From the NCBI RefSeq assembly GCF_900105985.1, contig NZ_FNUB01000005.1, forward strand, positions 2,418,001 to 2,482,000: 64,000 nt of DNA, read 5' to 3'. The notes under the pieces are model-generated. The model was given only the letters and a program-made list of their open reading frames with translations, made no database searches and was not told the DNA's origin. This document shows, piece after piece, positions 27,283 to 36,087 of the stretch; the first letter of the stretch is position 1; the number at the start of each line of letters is the position of its first letter. The DNA comes from Tenacibaculum sp. MAR_2010_89. Its GTDB lineage: Bacteria > Bacteroidota > Bacteroidia > Flavobacteriales > Flavobacteriaceae. Both the position numbers and the translations under genes were made by a program.

Positions 27283-28284
27283 TTGGATTCACTTACTCAG
27301 GTCGTATTAGGAGCAGCAGTCGGCGAGGCTGTTTTAGGCAAGAAAATAGGTAATAAAGCTTTACTTTATGGAGCAATTGGTGGAACTATTCCCGATCTTG
27401 ATGTATTTCTAGGATTATTTACAGATACAATTACTGCGATAGAATTACATAGAGGATTTAGTCATTCTATCTTATTTTCTGTAATTATGGCACCTCTATT
27501 GGGGTGGTTAGTTAATAAAATAGAACGGAGTAGGAATCTTGGTTGGCAACCTTGGGCTAAGCTATTCTTTTGGAGTTTGATTACACATCCTATATTGGAT
27601 GCTTTCACTACATGGGGCACTCAATTGTTTTGGCCTTTTAATATAAAAATGGCTTTCAATTCTATTTTCGTTGTTGATCCTTTATATACCTTACCTTTTC
27701 TTTTCTGTTGTATTACGGTTCTTTTTTGTAAACGTACTTCAAAACTCAGAAGACGATTTAATAGATTCGGGTTGATTATATCAACAAGCTATCTTTTTTG
27801 TACACTTATTTTAAAATCATTAGCGTATAAAAAAATTGAAAGTGAATTAAAAAATCAAGGCATAGAATATACTACCATTAGTACGCGTCCTTCACCTTTG
27901 AATACTATTTTATGGAATGCTAATATTGATACAAAAGAGAATTATCTGATTACTGATTATTCCTTTTTTGATACGCAACCCTTAAAATTTAAAAAGTACC
28001 CCAAACATCGTGAAAAATCAGAGGCATTAATTAAATATTTAAATGTACAACGACTTATCAATATTTCTGAAGGATGGTATATTATAGAACAAAAAGAGGA
28101 TCAATGGTATTTTAACGATCTGCGATTTGGATTAATTCCAAGAGAAGATGGTAGTTCATTTTTTACTTTCTCCTATTACTTAAAAGAAAAGAAAGGGGAA
28201 ATTCAGGCAACTGAAGTTCCTAAAACCAAGCGAGAAGCAAAGTTTTTGATGCAACGACTTTGGCATAGAATAAAAGGAAATTAA
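27283..28284 (+). CDS. YdjM-like (DUF457) membrane metal-dependent hydrolase
   Basis: A 333-residue inner-membrane protein of the LexA-binding/YdjM family. The N-terminus MDSLTQVVLGAAVGEAVLG is diagnostic and begins at a TTG; no upstream ATG fits. Conserved metal-binding motifs are GTIPDLDVF, LHRGFSHSILF and THPILDAFTTWGTQLF. About four membrane helices lie in the first 190 residues; the rest is a soluble domain typical of Bacteroidota members. The biochemical activity is not established; hydrolase is a family label. It is followed closely by the Lacal_2735-type small gene. Confidence 0.83.
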   Translation: MDSLTQVVLGAAVGEAVLGKKIGNKALLYGAIGGTIPDLDVFLGLFTDTITAIELHRGFSHSILFSVIMAPLLGWLVNKIERSRNLGWQPWAKLFFWSLITHPILDAFTTWGTQLFWPFNIKMAFNSIFVVDPLYTLPFLFCCITVLFCKRTSKLRRRFNRFGLIISTSYLFCTLILKSLAYKKIESELKNQGIEYTTISTRPSPLNTILWNANIDTKENYLITDYSFFDTQPLKFKKYPKHREKSEALIKYLNVQRLINISEGWYIIEQKEDQWYFNDLRFGLIPREDGSSFFTFSYYLKEKKGEIQATEVPKTKREAKFLMQRLWHRIKGN

Positions 28285-28300
28285 TCTAAAAAATATAAAT

Positions 28301-28465
28301 ATGTTCGGAATATTCAAAAAGAAATCACAGAAAGAAAAATTACAAGCTAAGTATGAAAAACTCTTGAAAGAAGCTTATACGTTATCTACCACCAACAGAA
28401 AAAAGAGTGACCAGAAAGCTTTTGAAGCTGAAGAAATTATGAAACAACTAGAAAAGCTTAATTAA
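28301..28465 (+). CDS. Lacal_2735-family small protein
   Basis: A 54-residue, highly charged helical protein beginning MFGIFKKKSQKEKLQAKYEK, with LSTTNRKKSDQKAFEAEE in the middle and KQLEKL near the end. It matches my memory of the conserved Flavobacteriia Lacal_2735 family, of unknown function. It starts 16 bp after the YdjM-like gene and probably shares its mRNA. Its size and lack of a signal peptide suggest a cytoplasmic coiled-coil protein. Confidence 0.8.
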   Translation: MFGIFKKKSQKEKLQAKYEKLLKEAYTLSTTNRKKSDQKAFEAEEIMKQLEKLN

Positions 28466-28534
28466 TATTAACAAGAAGCAATTACAAAGCGAATGATGAG
28501 ATCAAATTTATTAAATATAAAACTCCTTAATAAT

Positions 28535-28626
28535 TTTACATAATGTTTAATTATAGCTACAAATTGTTGTTCGAATGTTTATTATAAACGATTCTGAGAA
28601 TTTTACATTTTAAAATTATGAACGTA
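28535..28626. repeat. Dispersed repeat, copy A (partial)
   Basis: Contains ATTTTACATAATGTTTAATT (28535-28554) and, from 28587, AACGATTCTGAGAATTTTAC, both related to segments in copies C and D (32.5 and 36.9 kb). Includes the small palindrome GATTCT-G-AGAA. No gene is seen between 28466 and 28731. Confidence 0.5.
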
Positions 28627-28731
28627 AAAGAATTTACTTTTTATTGAAAGGGTAGAGGAGTAGGATAACAACTATTATAGTTTATTTGGTATTAAACTTC
28701 TATTAATTCTAAATACTATCTTTACCAATTC

Positions 28732-29850
28732 ATGAAATTAATACTTGACTTTATTCTAATCATAGGAATTCTATTAAACCTAATCGTTTTAATAGGGTTA
28801 ATACGAGTTAAAAATAAAAAAATACCACAACAAATATTAATTGCTTTTTGGTTATTAATCTTAATTAATATACTTCATTTTTATGCAGCACTTCATAATT
28901 TAAGATCTTTTAATAGGACCACTTTTCTTATTGAAGATGGTTCTCGTTTTATAGGAGCGCCATTAATTTACATTTATTTAAAATCTCTTTTTTTTAAGCA
29001 AACAAACTTCATTAAAAAAAATAGTATACACTTTATTCCATTTACTCTTTACCTTTTGGGATATACTATACCTAGGCTTATTAATATTTTAAATGAACCT
29101 GACATCTTTAACCATATCCCAATAATCAATCAATCAATTAATTTAGCTTTAGTTAAAGATTTATATTTTATGGTGTATTGCTTTCTTTCTTTAAAATTAT
29201 TTTATCGAATTAAAAAGAATATGAAACATCATTATTCTACAATAAATGAAAAAGACTTTTCGTGGCTAGAAATTTTTCTATTGAGTATTTCTACTGTAAT
29301 TTCCGTAGATTTAATAATTACTTTGTTAGAAATATTTTTTGGATATAATGTTACATGGGATGGTTTTATTACAATTACATTCCTTATAATAGCCATGTTT
29401 ATTCTAGGGTATAATGGACTAAAACAGTCAACAATATTTCTTCCCTATTTTTTACTTGAAAAGCAAACTGAGAAAAGAAGCCATAAAATTTTAAAAGTTA
29501 TCGAATCTTCAGAAACTTTAAAGATGAAAATTGAAAATACTCTTAAAACAGAAAAAGATTATTTAAACCCTGATTTAACCTTAAGAGTATTGTCAGAAAA
29601 AATTAGTTTATCTGAAAGAAAACTCTCTGCTTTTTTAAATAATGAAATGCAAATTTCTTTTTACAATTTCATCAATTCATATAGAATTGAAGAAGCTAAA
29701 AAACGATTACTATCCAGTGAATATAAAAAATATACAATAGAAGGAATAGGGCATTCTTGTGGATTTAAATCGAGAAGTAGTTTCTTTAAAATTTTCAAAA
29801 AAGAAACAGGAGTTTCTCCTTCTAAATACAAGCAAACACTAGTAAAATAG
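28732..29850 (+). CDS. AraC-family regulator with N-terminal membrane domain
   Basis: A 372-residue regulator. Residues 1-235 contain about seven hydrophobic helices (LILDFILIIGILLNLIVLIG opens the first); residues 270-372 hold the AraC DNA-binding domain (LTLRVLSEKISLSERKLSAFL, then YTIEGIGHSCGFKSRSSFFKIF and TGVSPSKYK). This membrane 7TM-AraC type is common in Bacteroidota and usually stands next to an exported enzyme or lipoprotein it may control. Here the next gene, 111 bp on, is a serine hydrolase lipoprotein. The same pairing recurs at 50881-53738. Confidence 0.86.
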   Translation: MKLILDFILIIGILLNLIVLIGLIRVKNKKIPQQILIAFWLLILINILHFYAALHNLRSFNRTTFLIEDGSRFIGAPLIYIYLKSLFFKQTNFIKKNSIHFIPFTLYLLGYTIPRLINILNEPDIFNHIPIINQSINLALVKDLYFMVYCFLSLKLFYRIKKNMKHHYSTINEKDFSWLEIFLLSISTVISVDLIITLLEIFFGYNVTWDGFITITFLIIAMFILGYNGLKQSTIFLPYFLLEKQTEKRSHKILKVIESSETLKMKIENTLKTEKDYLNPDLTLRVLSEKISLSERKLSAFLNNEMQISFYNFINSYRIEEAKKRLLSSEYKKYTIEGIGHSCGFKSRSSFFKIFKKETGVSPSKYKQTLVK

Positions 29851-29961
29851 TCCTTTTGCATCTAAAAAGACTTCATTAGCATTAAATAATTTTATAAAAA
29901 AAACGAATTATAGAATCTTTGCTCATAGATATTTTAACCATAAAACATGTATTAATTAATA

Positions 29962-31428
29962 ATGAAAAAAACACTTATTATTTTATTAGCGATCTCTATA
30001 ATTAGCTGTGAAAAATTAGAAATAAACAAACTACAAAAAACAGCACATCAAGACTCTTTAAGAACTCATATGAATTCGGTTTTAAATAACCTAAAACCCT
30101 TTCACTATTTGAAAGGTAAGGTACAAAAACAAACCATAGAAGGGTTAATGCAAAAATATAATGTACCTGGTCTTCGTATTGTTTTTACAAACAAAGGAAA
30201 AATTTCATGGTCAAAGAGCTACGGGTATGCTAACCTTAAAGATTCTATAAAAGTCGATAAAAACACTGTATTTCAAGGAGCATCATTAGGTAAACCTGTA
30301 ACTTCAATGGCAGCGTTGAACCTTGTAGAAAAAGGAGTTTTAGAGTTAGATGAAGATGTTAATAATAAACTTAAAGGTTGGAAAGTACCTACTAATGAAT
30401 TTACAAAAAAAGAAAAAGTCACACTGCGAAGGCTTATTGGCCATACCTCAGGATTTAATAGATATTATGGTGCAAATTATATGCCTAATGAAAAATTACC
30501 TACAATAGTACAGACGTTAAATGGAGAAAAACCTTCAAAACATCCTGCTGTAAAATTAATTGCTGTTCCAGGTGAAAAGTATACCTATTCTAATCCTGGA
30601 TATTTAATCACTGAAAAATTGATGGAAGATGTTACTGGAAAGAAGTTTGAAAATATTATCGATGAATTAGTTTTTAAACCTAGTGATATGAAAAACAGCT
30701 CTTTTCAACAACCAGCTCCTAAGCATCTTATGGATGTAAGTGCAATTGGATATTCAGAAAATTTGCAACCGTATTATTATAATATTATTTCTTTTAAAGC
30801 TGCTGGAGCTATTTTAACAACCCCGGATGATCTTGCTAAATTTACATCAACGTTGATAGAAGATCATAAAAACGGAACCAATATCATACTCTCGAAAGAG
30901 ATGATTTCTAAAGTATTTAATAGAGGATCAAGGCTAGAAAAATTAGGCTTTACATTATTTAATTGGAAAGATGATATTGCTTTTAGACATACAGGACATA
31001 ACTATGGTTTTACTTCCTTTATGTTTGGTTCAGTTAATAAAGAACAATCTCTAATTATAATGACTAATGGATCTAATACTCATGAATTGTTTAGTCAGAT
31101 TCTATATGCGGTAGCAACAGAATATAATTGGGATTACTTTAAATCAAATGAATATGAACCTATAGACATTTCAGGTAAAGACCTTAATGTATTCACTGGA
31201 CATTTTGATTGGCACGGAAAAAAAATAATTATTACCAATGAACTTGATAATTTGTTTCTACAAATAGATAATTCTAGATTCAAACTAGTACCTGTGGGAA
31301 CTAATACTTTTCTGGCTCCAGAAAACTCATTACTTATCACTTTTCCTGAGAACCTAGAAAACGAAATAAAAACAATTCATATTTGGGATAGGAATAATGA
31401 TAATCATACGATTAATAAAATGTATTAA
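29962..31428 (+). CDS. Serine beta-lactamase-like hydrolase, lipoprotein
   Basis: A 488-residue exported hydrolase of the beta-lactamase/penicillin-binding AmpC-like fold. The signal peptide ends at a lipobox cysteine (ISIISC, residue 16). The catalytic Ser-x-x-Lys is GASLGKPV near residue 112, and the Tyr-x-Asn motif is YSNPGY near 210; a HTGHNYGF box lies near 340. The last 80 residues form a small beta-domain seen in related esterases. Substrates may be peptides, esters or beta-lactams; this cannot be fixed. It follows an AraC regulator and likely faces the periplasm or the outside of the outer membrane. Confidence 0.85.
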   Translation: MKKTLIILLAISIISCEKLEINKLQKTAHQDSLRTHMNSVLNNLKPFHYLKGKVQKQTIEGLMQKYNVPGLRIVFTNKGKISWSKSYGYANLKDSIKVDKNTVFQGASLGKPVTSMAALNLVEKGVLELDEDVNNKLKGWKVPTNEFTKKEKVTLRRLIGHTSGFNRYYGANYMPNEKLPTIVQTLNGEKPSKHPAVKLIAVPGEKYTYSNPGYLITEKLMEDVTGKKFENIIDELVFKPSDMKNSSFQQPAPKHLMDVSAIGYSENLQPYYYNIISFKAAGAILTTPDDLAKFTSTLIEDHKNGTNIILSKEMISKVFNRGSRLEKLGFTLFNWKDDIAFRHTGHNYGFTSFMFGSVNKEQSLIIMTNGSNTHELFSQILYAVATEYNWDYFKSNEYEPIDISGKDLNVFTGHFDWHGKKIIITNELDNLFLQIDNSRFKLVPVGTNTFLAPENSLLITFPENLENEIKTIHIWDRNNDNHTINKMY

Positions 31429-31501
31429 AAATATGAAGCATTTTTGCAATTTTAATATATAGTTAGAAATGTTTCCATGTAAATCTAAAATTTCAAATCC
31501 A

Positions 31502-31556
31502 CGAGAATCGCGTATTTAAAAATATTTGAACACTGCACAACGCAGTATTAAAATAT
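31502..31556. repeat. Dispersed repeat, copy B
   Basis: CGAGAATCGCGTATTTAAAA followed by TTTGAACA and CAGTATTAAAAT matches copy D at 36904 closely. The following reading frame begins inside this repeat, suggesting the repeat boundary cut a gene. Confidence 0.6.
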
Positions 31557-31801
31557 CCAAACAAGATTTAGGAGTATTGAAAGATAACTTGTTTGTCGCT
31601 TTAGTTTTAATAATGGAAAAACAACCAAGAGTTGTTTATTTAATTCCATCAAAAGATTTATCCCAAACAAACAATGATATTTTCATTGAAAACGAAGTGA
31701 GTTTAATGCCTAGTTTATCTAATTGGGAAATAAAAATATCTAGAAGTACAATTCCTGAATTGGCAAAGTATTCGCTAGAAAATATGACCGAAAAGTTATA
31801 A
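31526..31801 (+). pseudogene. 3' fragment of an unknown gene, copy 1
   Basis: The frame of 91 codons starts within repeat B; the recognisable protein begins around DLGVLKDNLFVALVL and ends with PSLSNWEIKISRSTIPELAK and a short tail. A near copy of the last 55 residues occurs at 36112-36285. The pattern VYLIPSKDL with a C-terminal TIPELAKYSLEN recalls the end of longer nuclease-like (DUF4365-type) proteins, but that is a weak recollection. I read it as the 3' end of a larger gene cut at the repeat junction; expression from the internal ATG at 31613 is possible. Confidence 0.55.
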
Positions 31802-31873
31802 AGTTAAGGATTTCCGTAAATTACTGTTATCCTATATATCTAATTTTGATTAATAAACAAAACTTTATAAAAA

Positions 31874-32191
31874 ATGGCAAAATTAGCAAATTACTTTATA
31901 TCTGGTGTATGGAAAGATAATAATGATAATATTACTCACGTATTATTACACACTGTTAATGATGATAATTCATTTCAATACGGTGTTAAAACTACCGAGT
32001 TAACAGCTATCAACTTAATAAAACAAAGAAATACAATTAAGACTATTACTTGGGGATATCCTGAATGGCAAATAGGAGCTTTAGTAACTTATGTAAACAA
32101 TAATAATCGTGAATATCTTAGAACTGTCCCAAATGCAACACAAAAAGACAACTTAGATAATGCTATTAATATGAAACCAATTAGAAATTAA
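31874..32191 (+). CDS. DUF3892 domain protein
   Basis: A 105-residue soluble protein that fits DUF3892: NYFISGVWKDNNDNITHVLL at the start, a GVKTTELTAINLIKQ helix, TWGYPEWQIGALVTYV and the C-terminal REYLRTVPNATQKDNLDNA. The family has no known function and is scattered in accessory regions of many bacteria. It is followed 21 bp later by a perfect 13-bp hairpin that would end its transcript. It sits between a gene fragment and repeat copy C, in keeping with a cassette-like neighbourhood. Confidence 0.8.
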   Translation: MAKLANYFISGVWKDNNDNITHVLLHTVNDDNSFQYGVKTTELTAINLIKQRNTIKTITWGYPEWQIGALVTYVNNNNREYLRTVPNATQKDNLDNAINMKPIRN

Positions 32192-32212
32192 AGTATGATG
32201 TTAAAATGACCT

Positions 32213-32249
32213 CATAAAACTTTGGCTATTGTTATACCAAAGTTTTATG
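32213..32249 (+). terminator. Hairpin after the DUF3892 gene
   Basis: Arms CATAAAACTTTGG (32213-32225) and CCAAAGTTTTATG (32237-32249) are perfectly complementary with an 11-nt loop, followed by AGTCTTGATTTTTTG. The same flanks surround the larger palindrome at 36304-36474, so this is also one member of a repeat family. Confidence 0.65.
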
Positions 32250-32310
32250 AAGTCTTGATTTTTTGTTTCTTCTTGTATTAAGAAAAAAGAAAGGAATGTT
32301 TAATCCTTAA

Positions 32311-32463
32311 TCAGTGTTTTTTATCTAAAAGGTAGCAATCAAATAAAACACTGTCATCGAAAACTCCCATTTCAAAAGCTTGTTCGCAAATAGCCAATTT
32401 AGTCTCTGAGTCAAAACTCGTTTGATTCATATTTTCTGCATCAGCAATGTAAATTTCCCACAT
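32311..32463 (-). CDS. Small protein or gene remnant, 50 residues
   Basis: Reading leftwards from the ATG at 32463, the frame gives MWEIYIADAENMNQTSFDSE, then ETKLAICEQAFEMGVFDDSV and a short tail to the TGA at 32311. Composition is coherent and acidic, unlike the spurious frames around it. The frame stays open a further 22 codons upstream without an ATG, into repeat copy C, so it may be the 3' end of a truncated gene. I do not recognise a family. Confidence 0.45.
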   Translation of the reverse strand: MWEIYIADAENMNQTSFDSETKLAICEQAFEMGVFDDSVLFDCYLLDKKH

Positions 32464-32493
32464 TACAAAATCAATTTTATGTTGATGTTTATT

Positions 32494-32660
32494 GGTAACG
32501 ATTCTGAGAATCTCGTATTTTAAAAATTACGAATCATTGCACAGAATATTAAATTCTCATAAATACCAAAAATGAATGTTTAATGACCCAAGTAATACAG
32601 TTTATATAGAAACGAGAATATTCTGGAATATTTAACATAATATAGAATTATAGCTATCAA
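32494..32660. repeat. Dispersed repeat, copy C
   Basis: Carries GAGAATCTCGTATTTTAAAA (32505-32524), TTTAATGACCCAAGTA (32579 on) and TTTAACATAATATAGAATTA followed by TAGCTATC (to 32659). The same blocks occur in the same order in copy D (36904-37058). Confidence 0.7.
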
Positions 32661-32682
32661 ATAAACCTTGAAGATCATAAGC

Positions 32683-32779
32683 CGTAATTTCTTTTAACAT
32701 AATATCTGCCGATATAAGTCTAAAGACGTTATATCTGATATTATGTGTAAATAGCCTGATACGGCTATACAGAAATTAC
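32683..32779. other. Large bulged palindrome
   Basis: Nested arms GTAATTTCT/AGAAATTAC (32683-32691 with 32771-32779), ACATAATATC/GATATTATGT (32697-32706 with 32737-32746) and GATATAA/TTATATC (32711-32717 with 32729-32735) surround an 11-nt loop. A second small hairpin, TAGCC-N5-CGGCTA, is confined to one arm. There is no T-run, so it is not a terminator. From 32780 to 33047 I see no gene. Confidence 0.5.
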
Positions 32780-33047
32780 TATGTACATGTACTATAATGT
32801 TCTGCGTTATGTAACTTTGCTTTGGTAAAAAGCATTAGCAGAATATGTAATTTCTTAATTTTTTTCTTTCTAAAAACTTCTTTGCAACTATAATGGAATA
32901 CGCTTTGCCCGAAACGACGATAGGAGTGGAGTGGGAATGTGTATGGAATGGGATTATTCTCTCTAATTTTCAAATTAATTGCGGTATTCCATGAAAAAAT
33001 ATTTATTAAAATTCTGTATATTGTAATTCCAAAACCTAAGCAATTGA

Positions 33048-34223
33048 ATGACTAAATTATCTATTGAATTTGATAAAAGTATTAAAGAAGAACATAACTC
33101 TTTATCCAAATTATTAAAGCGTGAAAAAAAGTTATATTTATTAAAAAATAAACTTTTACTTAGAACTAAATGGTACCACTATTTTTTATTGCATCTTATA
33201 TTAGGAATATTAGCGATAAGTTTTTCTTTTAATTTTAGTGACGTTCAATTGTTGAAATATTTGAGTTTTATTGAAATAGATAAGAATTATGCTGATAAAA
33301 TTTTGCACGAATACACTCTTTATATAGGAACATTTATTTCTGTAACTTTAATCGTAACAACTTTTCTATTTAACTTTTTAAAAGAATTATTAGATTCAAA
33401 TATCAAACTAATTGTAAGATATGTGAATTATGAAATTGTTGCATACTACGGCTTTGGTTTAGTTATTTCTTTGATTATACAAAAACTATTAAGTCTTAGT
33501 TTACCTTTTGAAAGACTTAAAAACCTAATAGTCTTAGACTTTTATTTATTATTGATATTCTTATTCGCTTTAGTTTTTTTATATGTTCGAATATTTGAAA
33601 TAATTAAACCTACAAAATTAAAAGAAGTTTATTTAGATGATACAAGAAGAATATGCGCTTTAAACATATTTCATAAACTTTATGAAATTAAGAGTAAAAA
33701 AATTATTCGAGATTTTTTTACTAAAAATGGCTTTGAAGAAATCGACAATTCAATACATTTTTTTGGTGACGAACAAAGAAACGATTTAAATTATCTCTAT
33801 AACAAGGATAAGAACAAAGGTAAATACCTTAGAGATATTCATTTTAAGAAATTATTTAAAAGAACTAATAGCTTTGAAACGAAACAATTTGTCCCATTAA
33901 ATCTTGGGCAATATTTTATACCTGATTCAGATTATCTTTTATTAGGGCTTGAAAATAATAACAAAAAGTTCAGATATAATAAGACGCTAAAACTTTTAGG
34001 AGCTTCATCAAAAAAGATTTACGAAAATCATATTCTAAATGGTTATAAATTTTCTAAAAAAACTATAGAAAAAACATATGCTCAAGATGAATTAGATGAG
34101 AAGTTGGAGTTTATTTATGATGATTTTAATGATAGCATATATAAAAGAAATCATAAAGGAGTAAAGAAAACACTTAGCGACTTGGAAGTAATAATAGATT
34201 TATACACAGAAAATTTCGAATAA
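33048..34223 (+). CDS. Four-helix membrane protein of unknown function (two-gene unit, first gene)
   Basis: I do not recognise this 391-residue protein. A charged N-terminal helix (residues 1-40) precedes four membrane helices at about 43-63, 91-111, 129-150 and 160-184; the remaining 200 residues are soluble, lysine-rich and probably cytoplasmic. The layout recalls membrane-anchored effectors or DUF2254-like proteins, but no motif proves this. The stop overlaps the next ATG by one base (TAATG), so the two proteins are made together and may form a complex. The unit lies in a repeat-rich accessory region between two copies of one gene fragment, a setting typical of acquired genes. Confidence 0.7.
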   Translation: MTKLSIEFDKSIKEEHNSLSKLLKREKKLYLLKNKLLLRTKWYHYFLLHLILGILAISFSFNFSDVQLLKYLSFIEIDKNYADKILHEYTLYIGTFISVTLIVTTFLFNFLKELLDSNIKLIVRYVNYEIVAYYGFGLVISLIIQKLLSLSLPFERLKNLIVLDFYLLLIFLFALVFLYVRIFEIIKPTKLKEVYLDDTRRICALNIFHKLYEIKSKKIIRDFFTKNGFEEIDNSIHFFGDEQRNDLNYLYNKDKNKGKYLRDIHFKKLFKRTNSFETKQFVPLNLGQYFIPDSDYLLLGLENNNKKFRYNKTLKLLGASSKKIYENHILNGYKFSKKTIEKTYAQDELDEKLEFIYDDFNDSIYKRNHKGVKKTLSDLEVIIDLYTENFE

Positions 34224-36082
34224 TGTTTCTAGGCCATAGTTATAACAAATACGAGTCAAAAGTTTATTTCCCAAAGGCAATAAATATGCTTTATATCTCT
34301 TTAAGAGATTCGGCTAGACTGGATAATGAGGAAATTTTTAAGAGTATAATTTTATTTGTAAGAAAGAAAATTTATAGTTCAAGAAATCATAAGTCAATTT
34401 CAGCTTTTAAAGATTTGGTAATTATTTCTACTAGATTATACCCTTACGTTAGCCAGAAATATAAGAATATATTGATTGATTATTTGGGAATTAGTTTTCG
34501 AGAAATCATAAACTTTTATAGTGTTTCAACTATTAAAAGTGAAGAAAAAAATAATTATGAAAGAGAAGTAATTTTTGCAGAAATCAACTACTGGTCATTA
34601 ATTCAATTAACAAAAGTAATTATAGATGGAAAAGATTATAAAAATTTCAATAAATTATTTGAAGAAGTAAGTCAAATAACATCTTGGTTTGATTTAAGAG
34701 AATCTAAATCCGAATTTCAAACAAAAGCAATAGAAGAAATCAGATTTATGCATAGAAGTTTTTATGTGTCAGTCTATTCTTGGTTAGTATTTAGTTATGC
34801 AAATAATAAGATATCTATTAACGAATTAGATAATTTTAAACTCAATGAAAATATTCTGAATGAACTTAAGTTTAGAAATGACATTAAGCTTTTTGAAGTA
34901 TTTGTTGAGTTAAAAACAAGAGCTTTTAATGGTTTTTTTGAAATTGATAACTGGGAGTTAAAAAAACACAAATCGGGAAAAGCTTATATGGCTCTTTCAG
35001 CCAGAGATTGGTTAAATTTTGGATTTACAATTTTACTTTTAAATAATAGAAGGTTTGTCATTTCAAGATTTAATAATGAAATTAAGTTAAATGATTCTTT
35101 TAAGTTTCTATTAAATGATATTAAAGAGGTTCTTGGAAGGATTGAGAATAATTTAGAAGATAAGTGGAATGAATTCTTATATAAAAATCATCAAGATATA
35201 GATTTTAAAGAATTGTTTTTATCAAGTAAAAATGATATTCTTAACACTTTACAAGAACTAAAAAAGAAGCAGGAATTAAGTTACTATGCGGATGTTGTAA
35301 ATGAAGAATTATCACTTTTAAAAGTTCAAAGCTTTAAAGAATCTGTTTTAAAGAATTGGAATAATAATAATATCATTCCGGAAGTTTTAAAGCGATATAA
35401 CTGTGTTGAGTATCTTGATAATATAAAAGAAATTGATGGATATGGTTATCTTAATTTATATAATAAAATGAAATCAATGTTCATTGAGAGAGATGATAAT
35501 TTCGTTTATGGGGCAAGTGATGTTGGAGCAAAACTAGCTAGAGATATTGAAAGACAGTTTTATTCTAATTTAAAGCACAAGAAAGGTTTTCTTGAAGTAA
35601 AGAATCTAAAAAAAGATATAGATTCAAAAATTACAATGATAGAGGATAAGTCGAAATATGTAATATTTACAGATTGGAAAGGCTTAGAACTTTTAAATAA
35701 CAATAGAGAAGTCGAATATTTACAAGAATCAAAAGATAAGTTTTCATATGCCAAATATAAAGGCATATCAATAATTAGTAAATCTTTGATTTTCCCTAAT
35801 ACACTCTTATTAATTGACCTTGAAAGCTCTATAGAGTATACTATATATCAAGACGAAAAATGGTTTGCAAAGGAATTAATTATTGATGTCTTAGAATTAA
35901 CACAAGAAGTTATCGATGATGAACTATCTAAGTATGAGGATAAATGGAAAGTTAACGAAGAGTATGAAGTAACTAAAGAAGAAGCTGAATTGTTAATTAA
36001 AAGTTCTATACTTATTAAAGTTTTATTTAAAAGTCAAATGAAAGTTAAGAACACTGATAATTATTATTTCTATAAGTTCTAA
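34223..36082 (+). CDS. 619-residue soluble protein of unknown function (two-gene unit, second gene)
   Basis: I do not recognise this protein. It is soluble, almost wholly predicted helical for the first 400 residues, with regularly spaced helices that could be a solenoid, then a mixed region (YVIFTDWKGLELLNNNREVE, then SKSLIFPNTLLLIDLESSI) and an acidic helical tail. No signal peptide, P-loop or nuclease motif is visible. It is translationally coupled to the membrane protein upstream. The N-terminus starts abruptly in helix-rich sequence, so it may be the second half of an ancestral single polypeptide. The next small frame starts 5 bp after its stop. Confidence 0.68.
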   Translation: MFLGHSYNKYESKVYFPKAINMLYISLRDSARLDNEEIFKSIILFVRKKIYSSRNHKSISAFKDLVIISTRLYPYVSQKYKNILIDYLGISFREIINFYSVSTIKSEEKNNYEREVIFAEINYWSLIQLTKVIIDGKDYKNFNKLFEEVSQITSWFDLRESKSEFQTKAIEEIRFMHRSFYVSVYSWLVFSYANNKISINELDNFKLNENILNELKFRNDIKLFEVFVELKTRAFNGFFEIDNWELKKHKSGKAYMALSARDWLNFGFTILLLNNRRFVISRFNNEIKLNDSFKFLLNDIKEVLGRIENNLEDKWNEFLYKNHQDIDFKELFLSSKNDILNTLQELKKKQELSYYADVVNEELSLLKVQSFKESVLKNWNNNNIIPEVLKRYNCVEYLDNIKEIDGYGYLNLYNKMKSMFIERDDNFVYGASDVGAKLARDIERQFYSNLKHKKGFLEVKNLKKDIDSKITMIEDKSKYVIFTDWKGLELLNNNREVEYLQESKDKFSYAKYKGISIISKSLIFPNTLLLIDLESSIEYTIYQDEKWFAKELIIDVLELTQEVIDDELSKYEDKWKVNEEYEVTKEEAELLIKSSILIKVLFKSQMKVKNTDNYYFYKF

Positions 36083-36087
36083 TCTAA

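Noticed and set aside
32779..32973. 64-codon frame on the minus strand
   Set aside because: Low-complexity, basic composition in a repeat-rich interval, with no recognisable domain; likely chance.
34200..34240. Frameshift splitting one gene at the 391/619-residue junction
   Set aside because: There is no homopolymer there, and the TAATG overlap is the normal coupling seen at three other gene pairs. A split ancestral gene is still possible.
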